Origin: Oscillospiraceae bacterium
GTDB lineage: Bacteria > Bacillota > Clostridia > Oscillospirales > CAG-272
NCBI GenBank assembly: GCA_015063685.1
Contig: SVTR01000011.1
Span: 1 to 64,000, forward strand
Reading direction: 5' to 3'
DNA: 64,000 nucleotides
The stretch's first letter is position 1. Every line of letters starts with the position of its first letter. A program made the position numbers and the translations under genes. The notes beneath the pieces are model-generated. The model was not told the DNA's origin. It searched no databases and was given only the letters and a program-made list of their open reading frames with translations. Shown here in pieces: positions 1-10,836 of this stretch.

Positions 1-59
1 GAGCCATACAAAGGATCCGGCAATACATCTCTTTTAGATATAGAACCTCTTCTAGGCAC
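1..59 (-). CDS. rpsG: 30S ribosomal protein S7, first 19 codons (partial)
   Basis: Cut by the window edge. On the minus strand a GTG codon (57-59) follows a strong Shine-Dalgarno (GAAGGAGGGA, 66-76) and opens a frame reading MPRRGSISKRDVLPDPLYGS, which matches the conserved N-terminus of ribosomal protein S7 (MPRRG...KR.VLPDP.YGS). S7 nucleates assembly of the 30S head. It sits downstream of rpsL, the usual Firmicutes order rpsL-rpsG. The visible codons (AGA, ATA, TCT, TTG, AAA) are more A+T-rich than those of rpsL. Only the start is visible. Confidence 0.85.
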   Translation of the reverse strand, partial: MPRRGSISKRDVLPDPLYG

Positions 60-312
60 TGTATCTTCCCTCCTTCATTAGAATAAAAAATGAAATCACA
101 GGTACTCAAAAGCATTCTTCTGTCCAATTGCCCGAACAGGCTCCTTGGGATTTCCGCGCGGCAGTGCCGCATATAAACATTGAAATTCACAAGAAGGCGA
201 GCGGGTCTGATACAATCAAACTGCTTTTCGTCTACCGTCTTTCGTCGGATCTCTCCGGCAAAGCCACCGTGCGCCGGTGACGGGCGTCGTCTTTTCGCGT
301 CGGGTGAAAGAA
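60..312. other. rpsL-rpsG intergenic region (253 bp)
   Basis: Holds the rpsG ribosome binding site at its low end. The rest shows no convincing gene, promoter or terminator. A gap this long between rpsL and rpsG is more than usual for Firmicutes, where the two are normally closely spaced. Confidence 0.5.
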
Positions 313-735
313 TTACTTCTTAGCAGCCTTGGGACGCTTTGCGCCGTACTTGGAACGGCTCTGGTTGCGGTTTGCAACACCCTGAGCATCCAGGGTACCG
401 CGGATGATGTGGTAACGCACACCGGGGAGGTCACGTACACGACCGCCGCGGATCAGAACTACAGAGTGCTCCTGCAGGCTGTGTCCGATGCCGGGGATGT
501 AAGAAGTGACTTCCAGACCGTTAGTCAGTCTAACTCTTGCGATCTTACGCAGAGCGGAGTTAGGCTTCTTAGGGGTGGTGGTGGAAACCTTGGTGCAAAC
601 GCCTCTCTTCTGAGGAGAAGATTGATCGGTGGGCTTACCTTCCAGGCTGTTGAAGCCCTTCTGGAGTACGGGCGCCTTGGACTTGTATACGCGCTCGGTA
701 CGACCCTGCTTGACCAGTTGGTTAAAGGTTGGCAT
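313..735 (-). CDS. rpsL: 30S ribosomal protein S12
   Basis: A 140-aa protein that is full length for Gram-positive S12. It belongs to the decoding centre of the 30S subunit. Start chosen at ATG 733-735, preceded by GGAGGAAC and giving the canonical [12 protein letters not shown]; the longer open frame upstream has no family support. Conserved motifs [11 protein letters not shown] and [18 protein letters not shown] are present. The loop reading [13 protein letters not shown] has Arg at residue 101 (codon 433-435), where E. coli has Lys88 (VKDLPG); K88R is a known streptomycin-resistance substitution. Lys at the other resistance site (PKKPNS) is wild type. Transcribed from its own promoter at 869-897. 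Confidence 0.97.
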   Translation of the reverse strand: MPTFNQLVKQGRTERVYKSKAPVLQKGFNSLEGKPTDQSSPQKRGVCTKVSTTTPKKPNSALRKIARVRLTNGLEVTSYIPGIGHSLQEHSVVLIRGGRVRDLPGVRYHIIRGTLDAQGVANRNQSRSKYGAKRPKAAKK

Positions 736-868
736 GTTCCTTGTTCCTCCTTCTTCATGAATTTGAATGTTTATATACAGCCGCCAAAATCCTTTATGGG
801 GACAAGCGGAACTGCCGAAGTCAGCCCCTTGCGGGGAACCGTGGGGGACAAACACACGGTCACAAGAC

Positions 869-897
869 ATTATACCACAAGGATTTCCGTTTGTCAA
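869..897 (-). promoter_or_regulatory. rpsL promoter
   Basis: Minus strand: TTGACA (892-897), 17-bp spacer, TATAAT (869-874), a full consensus housekeeping promoter. It predicts a ~125-nt leader before rpsL, and shows that rpsL-rpsG can be expressed separately from rpoBC. Confidence 0.85.
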
Positions 898-1032
898 GAA
901 AAAAATTCTTTCAGAAAAGATTCTACGATTTTCACAATTTGAACAGTTTGCTTTTGGCTTTGTTGGTCAAAAACACGATAAAACATGGTGCGCAAAGGAA
1001 TTTTTTGCCTTTTCAACGGTCTTTTTGCCGTC

Positions 1033-1067
1033 AAAAAAGGGTCAGCTTTCGAAAAAGCCGACCCTTT
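1033..1067 (-). terminator. rpoC terminator
   Basis: Minus strand: AAAGGGTCGGCTTT / AAAGCTGACCCTTT stem with a short loop, followed by a T-run. It lies 35 nt after the rpoC stop and upstream of the rpsL promoter, so it separates the rpoBC and rpsL-rpsG transcripts. Confidence 0.85.
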
Positions 1068-1101
1068 CGGGAAAAGTATTCAGCAATCTTGCACGATTCT
1101 A

Positions 1102-4100
1102 TCAGACAACCGCGCTGTCCTCGGCAGAAGCGTCCTCGACGGCGTCACCCTCGGTGGCAGCCTCAACGGCGATCTCCTTATAGCAGGACATACCGGTACC
1201 TGCGGGGATCAGCTTACCGATGATAACGTTCTCCTTCAGGCCGCGCAGGTAGTCTACCTTACCGCGGATAGCGGCATCGGCCAGCACCTTGGTGGTCTCC
1301 TGGAAGGAAGCGGCGGACATAAAGGACTCGGTCTGCAGGGATGCCTTGGTGATACCCAGGAGCACGGGCGCGCCCACAGCCTCGTACAGCTTGGGAGCGG
1401 TGGGATCCTCGGCGGTCGCCTCTCTGCGGGCCTTGATCTCGTTGTTGGCGGCCTCCAGCTCGGACATATCCACCACAGAGCCCTCGAGAAGGGCGGTGGA
1501 GCCGCTGTCGGAGATGCGGAGCTTACGGGTCATCTGACGGGCAATGATCTCGATGTGCTTATCGTTCACGTTACAGGACTGAGAACGGTAAACCTTCTGG
1601 ATTTCCTTGATGATATACTCATACACGGCATCCAGACCCTGGATACGCATGATATCGGCAGGTGCCTTGGAGCCCTCGGTGAGTGCCTGACCCACCTCGA
1701 CCTCCTGGCCGTCGGTGATGGCGATTCTCATACCGTAAGGAATGCTGTATTTTGCAAGCTCCACACCGTTTTCGTCCTGAACAGCTACGTCGGTGATATT
1801 GGGCTCGCTGGGATTTCTCTGGAGATAAGCCACGCCGGCCTTTTCGGTCATGACGGCAGCCTTCTTGGGAGCGCGGGCCTCAAAGAGCTCTTCAACTCTG
1901 GGAAGACCCTGGGTAATATCGGAGCCTGCCACACCACCGGAGTGGAAGGTTCTCATGGTCAGCTGGGTACCGGGCTCACCGATGGACTGAGCGGCGATGA
2001 TACCCACGGCCTCACCTACGCTGACCAGCTTACCGGAGGCCAGGTCGGCACCGTAGCAGTGAGCGCACAGACCGTAACGGGCATGGCACTGGATGGCGGT
2101 ACGGATGCAGACAGAGGTAATGCCGGCGTCCTTGATGGCCTTGGCCATCTCGTCGGTGATCATGGTATCATCAGGGATCAAGACCTCGCCGGTCACGGGA
2201 TGGATCACGTCGCCCATGGTAAAGCGGCCGATGATACGGTCCTCCAGGGGCTCCAGAGCCTTCTTTTCCTTCTCGTCGATGATATCGCTGACCCATGCGC
2301 CCTTATTGGTATCGCACTTGATCTCGCGGATGATGACCTCCTGAGAAACGTCAACCAGACGGCGGGTCAGGTAACCCGAGTCTGCGGTACGAAGCGCGGT
2401 ATCGGACAGGGACTTACGGGAGGAACGGGCACCCATGAAGTACTCGGTGATATTCAGACCCTCGCGGAAGTTCGAGGTAATAGGAAGCTCCATGGTCTTA
2501 CCCGTTGCGGAGAACATCAGACCACGCATACCGGCCAGCTGTCTCATCTGGGTCATAGAACCACGGGCACCGGAGTCTGCCATGATCTTGATAGGGTTGT
2601 AGGTACCGAAGCTGGTCTCCAAGGCCTTGGTGACGCGGGCAGTGGTGCCTTCCCAGATTTGAATGACGCTCTGGTATCTCTCTTCCTCAGAGAGCTCACC
2701 GCGCATATAGTGCTTCATGATCTGATCCACCTGCTTGTGAGCCTCAGCCAAGTGCTGCTGCTTGTCGTCGGGGATAGTCATGTCGTATACGGAGATGGAG
2801 AAGGAAGCGCGGGTGGAATACTTGTAACCCATGGCCTTGATCTCATCCAGCATATTGGCGCAGACGGCGGTGCCGTGAGCCTTGATGCAACGGTCGATGA
2901 TCTGACCCAGCTCCTTCTTCTTAACAACGAAGTCAACCTCCAGCTTATAGGGATCTTCCCCGTTTTCACGGTTGACAAAGCCCAGATCCTGGGGCAGAGG
3001 CTGGTTGAAGATCATACGGCCCAGGGTGGTGTTGAGGCGGTGATAAGCCTTCTTGACAGTCTCGTTGCCGTCCTCGTCCACCGTAACCTCGTCGTGGGTT
3101 GCGCGGACGGTGATCATGGCATGCAGACCCAACTGACCGTTGGCATAAGCCATCATAGCCTCGTCGAAGTCGCGGAAGACACGGCCTTCACCGGGCTCAC
3201 CGGGCTTCAGCATGGTCAGATAGTAGGAACCGAGGATCATATCCTGGGTAGGAATGGTCACAGCCTTACCGTCCATGGGCTTGAGCAGATTGTTGGCAGA
3301 GAGCATGAGGAATCTTGCCTCAGCCTGCGCCTCTACGGACAGGGGCACGTGTACAGGCATCTGGTCGCCGTCGAAGTCGGCGTTGAACGCGGTACATACC
3401 AGGGGGTGCAGCTTAATGGCACGACCCTCTACCAGCACAGGCTCGAAGGCCTGGATGGACAGACGGTGCAGGGTAGGCGCACGGTTCAGGAGCACGGGAT
3501 GCTCCTTGATGACGTTCTCCAGTGCATCCCACACGTCGGTATTGGCACGCTCGATCTTCTTCTGAGCCTCACGCACGTTGGTGGCCTTGCCCATCTCTAC
3601 AAGGCGCTTGACCACGAAGGGCTTGAACAGCTCCAGCGCCATCTCCTTGGGGAGACCGCACTGATAGATCTTGAGGGAGGGACCGACAACGATAACCGAA
3701 CGACCGGAGTAGTCAACACGCTTACCCAAGAGGTTCTGACGGAAACGGCCCTGCTTACCGCGGAGCATTTCGGACAGAGACTTGAGGGGGCGGTTGGAGG
3801 GGCCGGTGACGGGCTTGCCGCGGCGGCCGTTGTCGATAAGGGCATCTACAGCCTCCTGGAGCATACGCTTCTCGTTGCGCACCACGATCTCAGGAGTACC
3901 GATCTCGATGAGCTTGCGCAGACGGTTGTTACGGCTGATGACGCGGCGATACAGCTCGTTGAGGTCAGAGGAGGCGAAGCGACCGCCGTCCAGCTGAACC
4001 ATGGATCTGATATCGGGGGGAATGACGGGCAGGACCTCAAGCACCATCCACTCCAGCTTGTTGCCGGAGGTACGGAAGGCCTCGATGACCTCCAGACGCT

Positions 4101-4725
4101 TGATGATACGGGTCTTTTTCTGACCGGTGGCACGAGCCAGCTCATCCTTGAGCTTATCCGACTCAGCCTGCACGTCAATACCGGCCAGCAGCTCCTTGAT
4201 AGCCTCGGCGCCCATGCCGACGCGGAAGCCGTTGCCGTAGCTCTTGCGGTACTCGCGGAGGTCGGACTCATTGAGCACCTGACCCTTGTGGAGGGTGGGG
4301 CAAACGCCGGCATCCAACACAACGCACTCGGCGAAGTAGAGCACCTGCTCCAGCTGCTTGGGGGAAATGTCCAGCACCAGGGCCATTCTGGAGGGAATGG
4401 CCTTGAAGTACCAGATATGAGACACAGGGCTGGCCAGCTCGATGTGACCCATGCGCTCACGGCGCACCTTCTTGGTGGTCACGTCTACGTGGCAACGCTC
4501 GCACTTGATGATCTCCTTGCTGTGGGAATTCTTATACTTTCCGCACATACAAGCGCCGTCCTTGGTAGGGCCAAAGATACGCTCGCAGAAGAGGCCGCCC
4601 ACTTCGGCCTTCAGTGTACGGTAGTTGATGGTCTCAGGCTTGATAACCTCGCCGTAGGACCAGTTTCTGATCATTTCAGGAGACGCGAGACCAATCTTAA
4701 TGGAAGAAATTTCGTTACGTTCCAC
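1102..4725 (-). CDS. rpoC: RNA polymerase beta' subunit
   Basis: A 1207-aa beta' subunit forming half of the RNA polymerase catalytic cleft. The catalytic Mg-binding loop NADFDGDQM and the N-terminal zinc ribbon (CMCGKYKN...CERC) are present; the length fits Firmicutes RpoC. The open frame extends to an ATG at 4743, but no ribosome binding site precedes that ATG. A GTG at 4723-4725 has GGAG 8 nt upstream (4734-4737) and gives [17 protein letters not shown], which is the usual family start, so I prefer it. Co-transcribed with rpoB (about 60-nt gap) and ended by the hairpin at 1033-1067. Confidence 0.96.
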   Translation of the reverse strand: MERNEISSIKIGLASPEMIRNWSYGEVIKPETINYRTLKAEVGGLFCERIFGPTKDGACMCGKYKNSHSKEIIKCERCHVDVTTKKVRRERMGHIELASPVSHIWYFKAIPSRMALVLDISPKQLEQVLYFAECVVLDAGVCPTLHKGQVLNESDLREYRKSYGNGFRVGMGAEAIKELLAGIDVQAESDKLKDELARATGQKKTRIIKRLEVIEAFRTSGNKLEWMVLEVLPVIPPDIRSMVQLDGGRFASSDLNELYRRVISRNNRLRKLIEIGTPEIVVRNEKRMLQEAVDALIDNGRRGKPVTGPSNRPLKSLSEMLRGKQGRFRQNLLGKRVDYSGRSVIVVGPSLKIYQCGLPKEMALELFKPFVVKRLVEMGKATNVREAQKKIERANTDVWDALENVIKEHPVLLNRAPTLHRLSIQAFEPVLVEGRAIKLHPLVCTAFNADFDGDQMPVHVPLSVEAQAEARFLMLSANNLLKPMDGKAVTIPTQDMILGSYYLTMLKPGEPGEGRVFRDFDEAMMAYANGQLGLHAMITVRATHDEVTVDEDGNETVKKAYHRLNTTLGRMIFNQPLPQDLGFVNRENGEDPYKLEVDFVVKKKELGQIIDRCIKAHGTAVCANMLDEIKAMGYKYSTRASFSISVYDMTIPDDKQQHLAEAHKQVDQIMKHYMRGELSEEERYQSVIQIWEGTTARVTKALETSFGTYNPIKIMADSGARGSMTQMRQLAGMRGLMFSATGKTMELPITSNFREGLNITEYFMGARSSRKSLSDTALRTADSGYLTRRLVDVSQEVIIREIKCDTNKGAWVSDIIDEKEKKALEPLEDRIIGRFTMGDVIHPVTGEVLIPDDTMITDEMAKAIKDAGITSVCIRTAIQCHARYGLCAHCYGADLASGKLVSVGEAVGIIAAQSIGEPGTQLTMRTFHSGGVAGSDITQGLPRVEELFEARAPKKAAVMTEKAGVAYLQRNPSEPNITDVAVQDENGVELAKYSIPYGMRIAITDGQEVEVGQALTEGSKAPADIMRIQGLDAVYEYIIKEIQKVYRSQSCNVNDKHIEIIARQMTRKLRISDSGSTALLEGSVVDMSELEAANNEIKARREATAEDPTAPKLYEAVGAPVLLGITKASLQTESFMSAASFQETTKVLADAAIRGKVDYLRGLKENVIIGKLIPAGTGMSCYKEIAVEAATEGDAVEDASAEDSAVV

Positions 4726-4788
4726 AGTTTCTTCTCCATTCATCTATATATAAATTGAGGGATATCTTTAACGCGGGATTCGGGGAGA

Positions 4789-7700
4789 TCAATCTTCATC
4801 CGAGAGATCGTCGTAGCTGTCGGAGAAGCCGTCAAAGACAGTCTCCTCATCCTCATAATCGTCATCCGAGGGATCATTGACCACATCGGCATCATACAGC
4901 TCGTTATGCTCAACGAGATAGGAGTTACCCAACTCGTCGGTCTCCAGACTCTGACCCAGCGCGGAGTCAATAGCCTCCTGCTCGGACTCATCCACAAAGT
5001 TGCGAGGCGTCTTGCGGCGGTAGGGCACGTCGTCCTCGTTGCAGAGGGTGGAGAGCTCGATCTCCTCGCCCTTGGCATTCAGCACGCGAACGTCCAGAGC
5101 CAATGCCTGCAGCTCCTTGACCAGCACCTTGAAGGACTCGGGCACACCGGGGGTAGGAATGTTCTGGCCCTTGATGATGGCCTCGTAAGCCTTGCGGCGG
5201 CCGTTGATATCGTCGGACTTGACGGTCAGGATCTCCTGCAACGTATATGCCGCACCGTATGCCTCCAGAGCCCAAACCTCCATCTCACCAAAGCGCTGGC
5301 CACCGAACTGAGCCTTACCGCCCAGAGGCTGCTGCGTGACGAGGGAGTAGGGACCGTTGGAACGGGCGTGGATCTTATCGTCTACCAGGTGGTGGAGCTT
5401 GAGGTAGTACATGACACCTACGGTGACGGGGTTATCGAAGGGTTCACCGGTACGGCCGTCGTACAGAACGGTCTTGCCGTCGAAGAGGCGGAGCTTGTCA
5501 GACACGCGGAGAGACTCCACGTATGCCTTGTCAGCCTTTTCCTCGGGAGACAGGAGACGGTAATCCTCCTTGCCCTCCTCATCACGGATCAGCTCAAACA
5601 GCTCCTTGCCCTCGGGATCCTCACCCGCGAACAGGTTACGGCTGTAGCCGGCCATGCGGAGGCACTCGGAGATGTCCTTCTCGTTGGCACCGTCGAACAC
5701 AGGGGTCATGATCTTCCAGCCCAGCTTACGGGATGCGATACCCAGATGAACCTCCAGCACCTGACCGATGTTCATACGGGAAGGCACGCCCAGGGGGTTC
5801 AGGACGATATCCAGAGGAGTACCGTCGGGCAGGAAGGGCATATCCTCGGGGGGCAGGATGCGGGAGACGACACCCTTATTACCGTGGCGGCCTGCCATCT
5901 TATCACCCACGGAGATCTTTCTCTTCTGGGCGATGTAGACCTTGACCACCTTGTTGACGCTGGCGGGCAGCTCGTCGCCGTTCTCACGGGAGAACACGCG
6001 AACGTCTACCACCACACCGGACTCGCCGTGAGGCAGGCGGAGGGAGGTATCTCTCACTTCTCTTGCCTTCTCGCCGAAGATGGCGCGAAGCAATCTCTCC
6101 TCGGCAGTCAGCTCTGTCTCACCCTTGGGGGTGATCTTACCTACCAGGATGTCACCGGCTCTGACCTCGGTACCCTTCTTGACGATACCGTCGGCGTTCA
6201 GATCCTTCAGGGCATCCGCACCGGCGTTGGGCACCTCGTGGGTGATCTCCTCCGGGCCCAGCTTGGTGTCGCGGGCTTCGTGGGAGTATTCTTCAATATG
6301 GAGAGACGTGTAGACGTCTTCTCTCACCAGGCGCTCATTCAGGAGAACGGCGTCCTCGTAGTTGTAGCCTTCCCAGGTCATGAAGCCGATGAGGGCGTTC
6401 TTACCCAGGGCGACCTCGCCGCGAGCGGTAGCGGGACCGTCGGCGATGACCTGACCGGCCTTCACCTGCTGACCCTTGCGGACGATGGGTCTCTGGTTGA
6501 AGCAGGTACCCTGGTTGGTTCTCTTGAACTTGCGCAGGGGGTATACTTCCTTGGTATAGTTATCGGTCATGAGCACGATCTTGTCGGCCTCCACGTGATC
6601 CACGTAGCCGTCGCTCTTGGCGACCACAACCACGCCGGAGTCAACGGCGGCCTTGTACTCCATACCGGTACCAACGATGGGAGAGTCGGTGACCATCAGA
6701 GGCACAGCCTGCTTCTGCATGTTCGCGCCCATCAGAGCACGGGAGTTATCGTCGTTCTCAAGGAAGGGGATCATAGCGGTTGCCACGGAAACCACCATCT
6801 TAGGAGACACATCCATGAAATCAATGCGGGAGGCGTCCATAGCGGAGATTTCGGTGCGTTCACGGGCGGTGACGCGCTTGTTGATGAAGCGGCCCTCGTC
6901 ATCCAAAGGCTCGTTTGCCTGGGCGACGATGTAGTTATCCTCCACGTCTGCGGTCATGTAAACCACCTCATCGGTGACCTTGTGCTCAACGGTGCCGTCG
7001 GGCAGGGTCTCATGCACCACCTTACGGTAGGGTGCCTCGATGAAGCCGTAGTCGCTGATGCGGGCGTAGGTAGTCAGATAGGAGATCAGACCGATGTTAG
7101 GACCTTCGGGAGTCTCGATGGGACACATACGGCCGTAGTGGGTGTAGTGTACGTCACGAACGTCGAAGGAGGCACGGTCACGGGACAGACCGCCGGGACC
7201 CAGAGCGGACAGACGGCGGCGGTGAGTCAGCTCAGCCAGGGGGTTATTCTGGTCAGCGAACTGAGACAGCTGGGAAGATCCGAAGAACTCACGGATAACG
7301 GTAGCCACGGGACGGATGTTGATGAGCGCCTGGGGGGTCAGCTTATCGTTGTCCTGGGTGGTCATACGCTCCTTGATGATCTTTTCCATACGAACGAAGC
7401 CGATACGGAGCTGGTTCTGGAGCTGCTCGCCCACGGAACGGATACGGCGGTTGCCCAGATGGTCGATATCGTCCAGGGAGCCCACGCCGTGGGTCAGGTT
7501 CAGAAGGTAGCTGATGGAGGCGAAGATATCGTCCTTGGTGATGTGCTTGGGGCACAGCTCGGCGATTCTCTCCTTGGCCATAGCCTTGATGGCGTCAACG
7601 TCACCGGCGCAAGCCTCTGCGATCTCCTGCATAACGGCGATACGCACGCGCTCCTTGATACCGCAATCCTCCAGACCAAAGCCTACGATATACTCGGGCT

Positions 7701-8784
7701 CCAGGGTATTGTTGGAGATGACCTTGATGGTCTCGCCGTTCTCCAGAAGGATCATGGCCTCGTTGACACCGGCCCGCTCGATCTGCAGCGCCAGCTCGGG
7801 GGTCAGGTAGGTGCCTGCCTCGCAGACGACCTCACCCGTCAGGGGAGAAACCACAGTTTCGGACAGGGTGTGGTACTGGAGGCGGCTGTGGATAGCCACC
7901 TTGCGGTCGAACTTGTAGCGGCCGACGGGGGCGATATCGTAGCGCTTGGGATCGAAGAAATAGTTGTTGATCAGAGTCTCGGCAGATTCCACGGTGGCGA
8001 TCTCACCGGGGCGGAGCTTCTTGTAGATCTCCTTCAGGGCCTCGGTGTGGGCGGTGGCGGGAACGCCTGCGGCATTGGAGGCAGCGGCCAGCTTTTCGCA
8101 ATCGTCACGCTCAAAGGTTGCCACCAGTTTCTCCTCGTTGCCGAGGAGGGCATAGACAGCCTCACGCTCCTCCAGCTCCGTCTCCAGAGCGCGGATGAAC
8201 ATGGTGATGGGCACCTTACGGGTCTTATCAATGCGGACGTAGATCACGCCGTTGGTATCTACCTCGTACTCCAGCCATGCACCGCGATAGGGAATGACCT
8301 GCGCGGCATAGGTGGGGTTACCGGTCTTGTCGATCTCCGAGGAATAGTACATACCGGGAGAACGGATGATCTGGGAAACGATGACACGCTCGGCACCGTT
8401 GATGACGAAGGTACCGGTCTCGGTCATGAGGGGGAACTCGCCCATGAAGATATCGGTCTGCTTGACCTCACCCGTCTGCTTGTTGGTGAGACGGACGTTG
8501 ACCTTCAGGGGGGCGGCATAGTTGACGTCGCGCTCCTTGCACTCCTCTACGGGGTACTTGGGCTTGCTGTCCAGATTGTAGGATACGAATTCAATCAAGA
8601 GATTGCCCGAGAAGTCAGTGATGGGAGAAACCTCTCTGAGGACCTCGCCCAGACCTTCCTCAAGGAACCACTTGTAGGATTTGGTCTGGATCTCCACCAG
8701 GTTGGGCAGGTCAAGGTTAAAGCGGGTGCGGGAAAAGGACATTCTCGTATTCTCGCCGAGTCTTTGCTCTTTCAGATTGACCAT
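4789..8784 (-). CDS. rpoB: RNA polymerase beta subunit
   Basis: A 1331-aa beta subunit. N-terminal lobe [17 protein letters not shown], rifampicin-pocket segment [36 protein letters not shown], and the C-terminal [17 protein letters not shown] are all recognisable. In the rifampicin pocket the common resistance sites Asp516, His526 and Ser531 (E. coli numbering) are wild type; the Met515 position is Ala and Lys527 is Arg. ATG at 8782-8784 with GGAGTGA upstream; a second in-frame ATG 14 codons later is possible. A long leader runs from the promoter at 9090-9118. rplJ-rplL are not adjacent. Confidence 0.97.
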   Translation of the reverse strand: MVNLKEQRLGENTRMSFSRTRFNLDLPNLVEIQTKSYKWFLEEGLGEVLREVSPITDFSGNLLIEFVSYNLDSKPKYPVEECKERDVNYAAPLKVNVRLTNKQTGEVKQTDIFMGEFPLMTETGTFVINGAERVIVSQIIRSPGMYYSSEIDKTGNPTYAAQVIPYRGAWLEYEVDTNGVIYVRIDKTRKVPITMFIRALETELEEREAVYALLGNEEKLVATFERDDCEKLAAASNAAGVPATAHTEALKEIYKKLRPGEIATVESAETLINNYFFDPKRYDIAPVGRYKFDRKVAIHSRLQYHTLSETVVSPLTGEVVCEAGTYLTPELALQIERAGVNEAMILLENGETIKVISNNTLEPEYIVGFGLEDCGIKERVRIAVMQEIAEACAGDVDAIKAMAKERIAELCPKHITKDDIFASISYLLNLTHGVGSLDDIDHLGNRRIRSVGEQLQNQLRIGFVRMEKIIKERMTTQDNDKLTPQALINIRPVATVIREFFGSSQLSQFADQNNPLAELTHRRRLSALGPGGLSRDRASFDVRDVHYTHYGRMCPIETPEGPNIGLISYLTTYARISDYGFIEAPYRKVVHETLPDGTVEHKVTDEVVYMTADVEDNYIVAQANEPLDDEGRFINKRVTARERTEISAMDASRIDFMDVSPKMVVSVATAMIPFLENDDNSRALMGANMQKQAVPLMVTDSPIVGTGMEYKAAVDSGVVVVAKSDGYVDHVEADKIVLMTDNYTKEVYPLRKFKRTNQGTCFNQRPIVRKGQQVKAGQVIADGPATARGEVALGKNALIGFMTWEGYNYEDAVLLNERLVREDVYTSLHIEEYSHEARDTKLGPEEITHEVPNAGADALKDLNADGIVKKGTEVRAGDILVGKITPKGETELTAEERLLRAIFGEKAREVRDTSLRLPHGESGVVVDVRVFSRENGDELPASVNKVVKVYIAQKRKISVGDKMAGRHGNKGVVSRILPPEDMPFLPDGTPLDIVLNPLGVPSRMNIGQVLEVHLGIASRKLGWKIMTPVFDGANEKDISECLRMAGYSRNLFAGEDPEGKELFELIRDEEGKEDYRLLSPEEKADKAYVESLRVSDKLRLFDGKTVLYDGRTGEPFDNPVTVGVMYYLKLHHLVDDKIHARSNGPYSLVTQQPLGGKAQFGGQRFGEMEVWALEAYGAAYTLQEILTVKSDDINGRRKAYEAIIKGQNIPTPGVPESFKVLVKELQALALDVRVLNAKGEEIELSTLCNEDDVPYRRKTPRNFVDESEQEAIDSALGQSLETDELGNSYLVEHNELYDADVVNDPSDDDYEDEETVFDGFSDSYDDLSDED

Positions 8785-9083
8785 GAATCAAATCACTCCA
8801 TTCAAAATCTTTATCGGTTTGGGGTTTGGAAAACGGGGATGTGCCGCTCTGCGCTGAGGGCACGGGCTTTGGAACCCGCTTTTGACATCTTTTCGGATGA
8901 CTTTTTCTGCCGGATCCGCATCTCAGGGGCCTGAACGGACAGCCCAAGGGCACTTCAAATGCCGTGACACCGACCTTGTGTGGCAGATAGCAATCGTCAA
9001 TTTGCACAAAAGAGAGCCTCCCACTCGCAGTAAAACCGTTGTTCAGCGCATAGGTTTCCATACTGCAAGCGATTATAATGCAG
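8785..9083 (-). other. long rpoB 5' leader (~300 nt)
   Basis: Between the predicted start point and the rpoB ATG. It contains short stem-loops (for example GTGCC...GGCAC near 8838-8865) but I could not match it to a known leader such as the L10 leader. An open frame (minus, from 9062) runs through it, out of frame with RpoB, and has no family resemblance. I treat it as untranslated leader of unknown structure. Confidence 0.45.
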
Positions 9084-9089
9084 TTTAGT

Positions 9090-9118
9090 ATTTTATCATA
9101 GAAATCAAGATTTGTCAA
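9090..9118 (-). promoter_or_regulatory. rpoB promoter
   Basis: Minus strand: TTGACA (9113-9118), 17-bp spacer, TAAAAT (9090-9095). It is the only strong promoter upstream of rpoB in the divergent region. Confidence 0.8.
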
Positions 9119-9262
9119 GAGGTTTTTCGCTTTTTTTCAATTTTTTTCATTTTTCACAAAAAATTCGAAAAATCGACGTGCTCGGCGGAAGGGTTTTGGA
9201 AAATTTTTCTTGAATTTTCGGTATGTTCACACGCTTTTTTCAAAAAATACACCCGGAACTTG

Positions 9263-9291
9263 TTTACAAATCGAAAAAATTATGATATACT
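9263..9291 (+). promoter_or_regulatory. promoter of the yybS-gdpP-rplI-dnaB run
   Basis: TTTACA (9263-9268), 17-bp spacer, TATACT (9286-9291), about 40 nt upstream of the first ATG. The 9119-9262 stretch between the divergent promoters is very A/T-rich with T-tracts and holds no gene. Confidence 0.75.
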
Positions 9292-9334
9292 ATTATAATC
9301 TATGAGTATGCCTATTTGAAAGGAGGCACCGATC

Positions 9335-10798
9335 ATGAACCAAGCCACTCCAAAAAATGAGACGCCTCCCTTGTCCGTCCAACCTATCCGCCGCACCGGC
9401 ATCCCCGGATTCGCGGGAGTTCTCCTATATATATTGATCGCCCTCTCCGCTCTGATGATCCCCCTGGGCGTCACCGTACTGCTGGGCACCTCCTTCCTGC
9501 CCGATCTCGCGGCTGAGGGATTGTCCCTCATCTTCCTGCTGGCGCTGGCCTTTTACTTTGCCTGTACCGCCAAGCAAGCCGGCCGCATCTCCCGCGGAAT
9601 CACCCCCCTGATGATCGCCGCTTCCATCATCACTTATTATCTCTTCGGCTCTCTCGTGCCCATCGTGCCCGTCATCGCCCTGATCTTTGCCGCAGGCGAG
9701 GGTGCCGTACTGCTGGCCACGGGCACCAAGCTGCAGCTCCTGCTCTTTCCCCTGTCTCCTTTAGCCGCCCTGGCCGCCTCGGTGGTTTTGGTAGGTCGGG
9801 TGGACATGGCCCTGCTGTCCCTGATTCCCTTCCCCGTAGCCCTTGTGCTGGCTATGGGTACTCGCTCCTGCGCCAACCGAGAGCAGGGGCTTACCCGTGT
9901 AGGCGTGATCTGCGCCACCTCCCTGACCCTGGGTCTCAGCGTCGCCGCCTTTGCTCTTTGGTTCGCGTACGACGTCTTCGGAACCCTCTCTCCCTCCGTG
10001 CTGATGGAAAAGGTCAACGACTTCCGTCAATATCTGGTCAACACCTTGGTGACCATGGAGTTCTCCTACGGCGGCACCGTTACTGTTCCCCTGGCAGGTA
10101 AAGAGGTCGAGGTGGCCAACATTGTCAACGGCATGATCAACACCCTGCCCGGCACCCTGGTAACGACCGTCAACGTCATGGCCGCCTGCGCCCAAATGAT
10201 CACTCTGTCAGGACTCCAGGCCTACGGCTACGGCGCTTCCCTGTCCCCTCGCGTTCGTGCCTTCCGCATCAGCGCCGTGTCCTCCGCCATCTTCCTGATT
10301 GCCTGGATCGTGGCACTGGTAGCCGTTGGAGACAATTCCTCCTCCACCCTGGTTGGCACCGTGGCTGAAAATCTTTTCACGGTACTGGTACCCGGTCTGG
10401 CATTGGCGGGTGTTCTCCACTTCATGCGTTTTATGGCTCAGCGGGGCGCCCGTCCCGGTTGCGGCCTGTTTCTTCTCTTGATCATCCCTTGTATGATCGC
10501 CTATATTCCCACCGTTATTGCCACGGTGGAAGCACTGGTCGTGGTGTTTGGCCCCCTGCTCGCCAAGACCAAGGCTGCCAAGGCCAAGGATGAGCCCTCT
10601 CCCGATCGTGAAAGACCCCGCAGAACGGCACGTCCCATGACCGACGAGGAGCGCTTTGAGCAATACTGCCGTGAGCAGGAGGCGCGCCGTCGAGGCACGG
10701 ACGACCCGTCTGACGACCTGTCTGACGACCCGTCTGACGACCTGTCTGACGACCCGTCTGACGACTCATCTGACAACCCCTCTGACGACAACCTCTGA
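9335..10798 (+). CDS. YybS-like (DUF2232) membrane protein with acidic repeat tail
   Basis: A 487-aa polytopic membrane protein with about eight hydrophobic segments between residues 25 and 410, then a charged cytoplasmic-looking tail. Sequence similarity alone is weak, but it occupies the position of yybS (DUF2232) immediately before gdpP-rplI-dnaB, a conserved Firmicutes order, so I assign it to that family by context. The function of YybS is unknown. The last ~30 residues are a tandem repeat of DDPSDDLS encoded by 24-bp DNA repeats (about 10700-10790), so tail length may vary between strains. RBS AAAGGAGG precedes the ATG. Confidence 0.7.
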   Translation: MNQATPKNETPPLSVQPIRRTGIPGFAGVLLYILIALSALMIPLGVTVLLGTSFLPDLAAEGLSLIFLLALAFYFACTAKQAGRISRGITPLMIAASIITYYLFGSLVPIVPVIALIFAAGEGAVLLATGTKLQLLLFPLSPLAALAASVVLVGRVDMALLSLIPFPVALVLAMGTRSCANREQGLTRVGVICATSLTLGLSVAAFALWFAYDVFGTLSPSVLMEKVNDFRQYLVNTLVTMEFSYGGTVTVPLAGKEVEVANIVNGMINTLPGTLVTTVNVMAACAQMITLSGLQAYGYGASLSPRVRAFRISAVSSAIFLIAWIVALVAVGDNSSSTLVGTVAENLFTVLVPGLALAGVLHFMRFMAQRGARPGCGLFLLLIIPCMIAYIPTVIATVEALVVVFGPLLAKTKAAKAKDEPSPDRERPRRTARPMTDEERFEQYCREQEARRRGTDDPSDDLSDDPSDDLSDDPSDDSSDNPSDDNL

Positions 10799-10836
10799 TC
10801 CCCGGCCTATCATCTTGTAAGAAAGGATCTATCGGA

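Noticed and set aside
985..8934. Very long open frames on the plus strand opposite rpoC (985-4758) and rpoB (4906-8934)
   Set aside because: They mirror real genes; strong G/C third-position bias removes stop codons from the opposite strand. Their translations are Leu/Gly/His/Asp-rich with no family resemblance, and no promoter or RBS fits.
8717..9118. 133-codon open frame in the rpoB leader (minus)
   Set aside because: Overlaps the rpoB promoter and start in another frame, with no recognisable domain; the region reads better as a leader.
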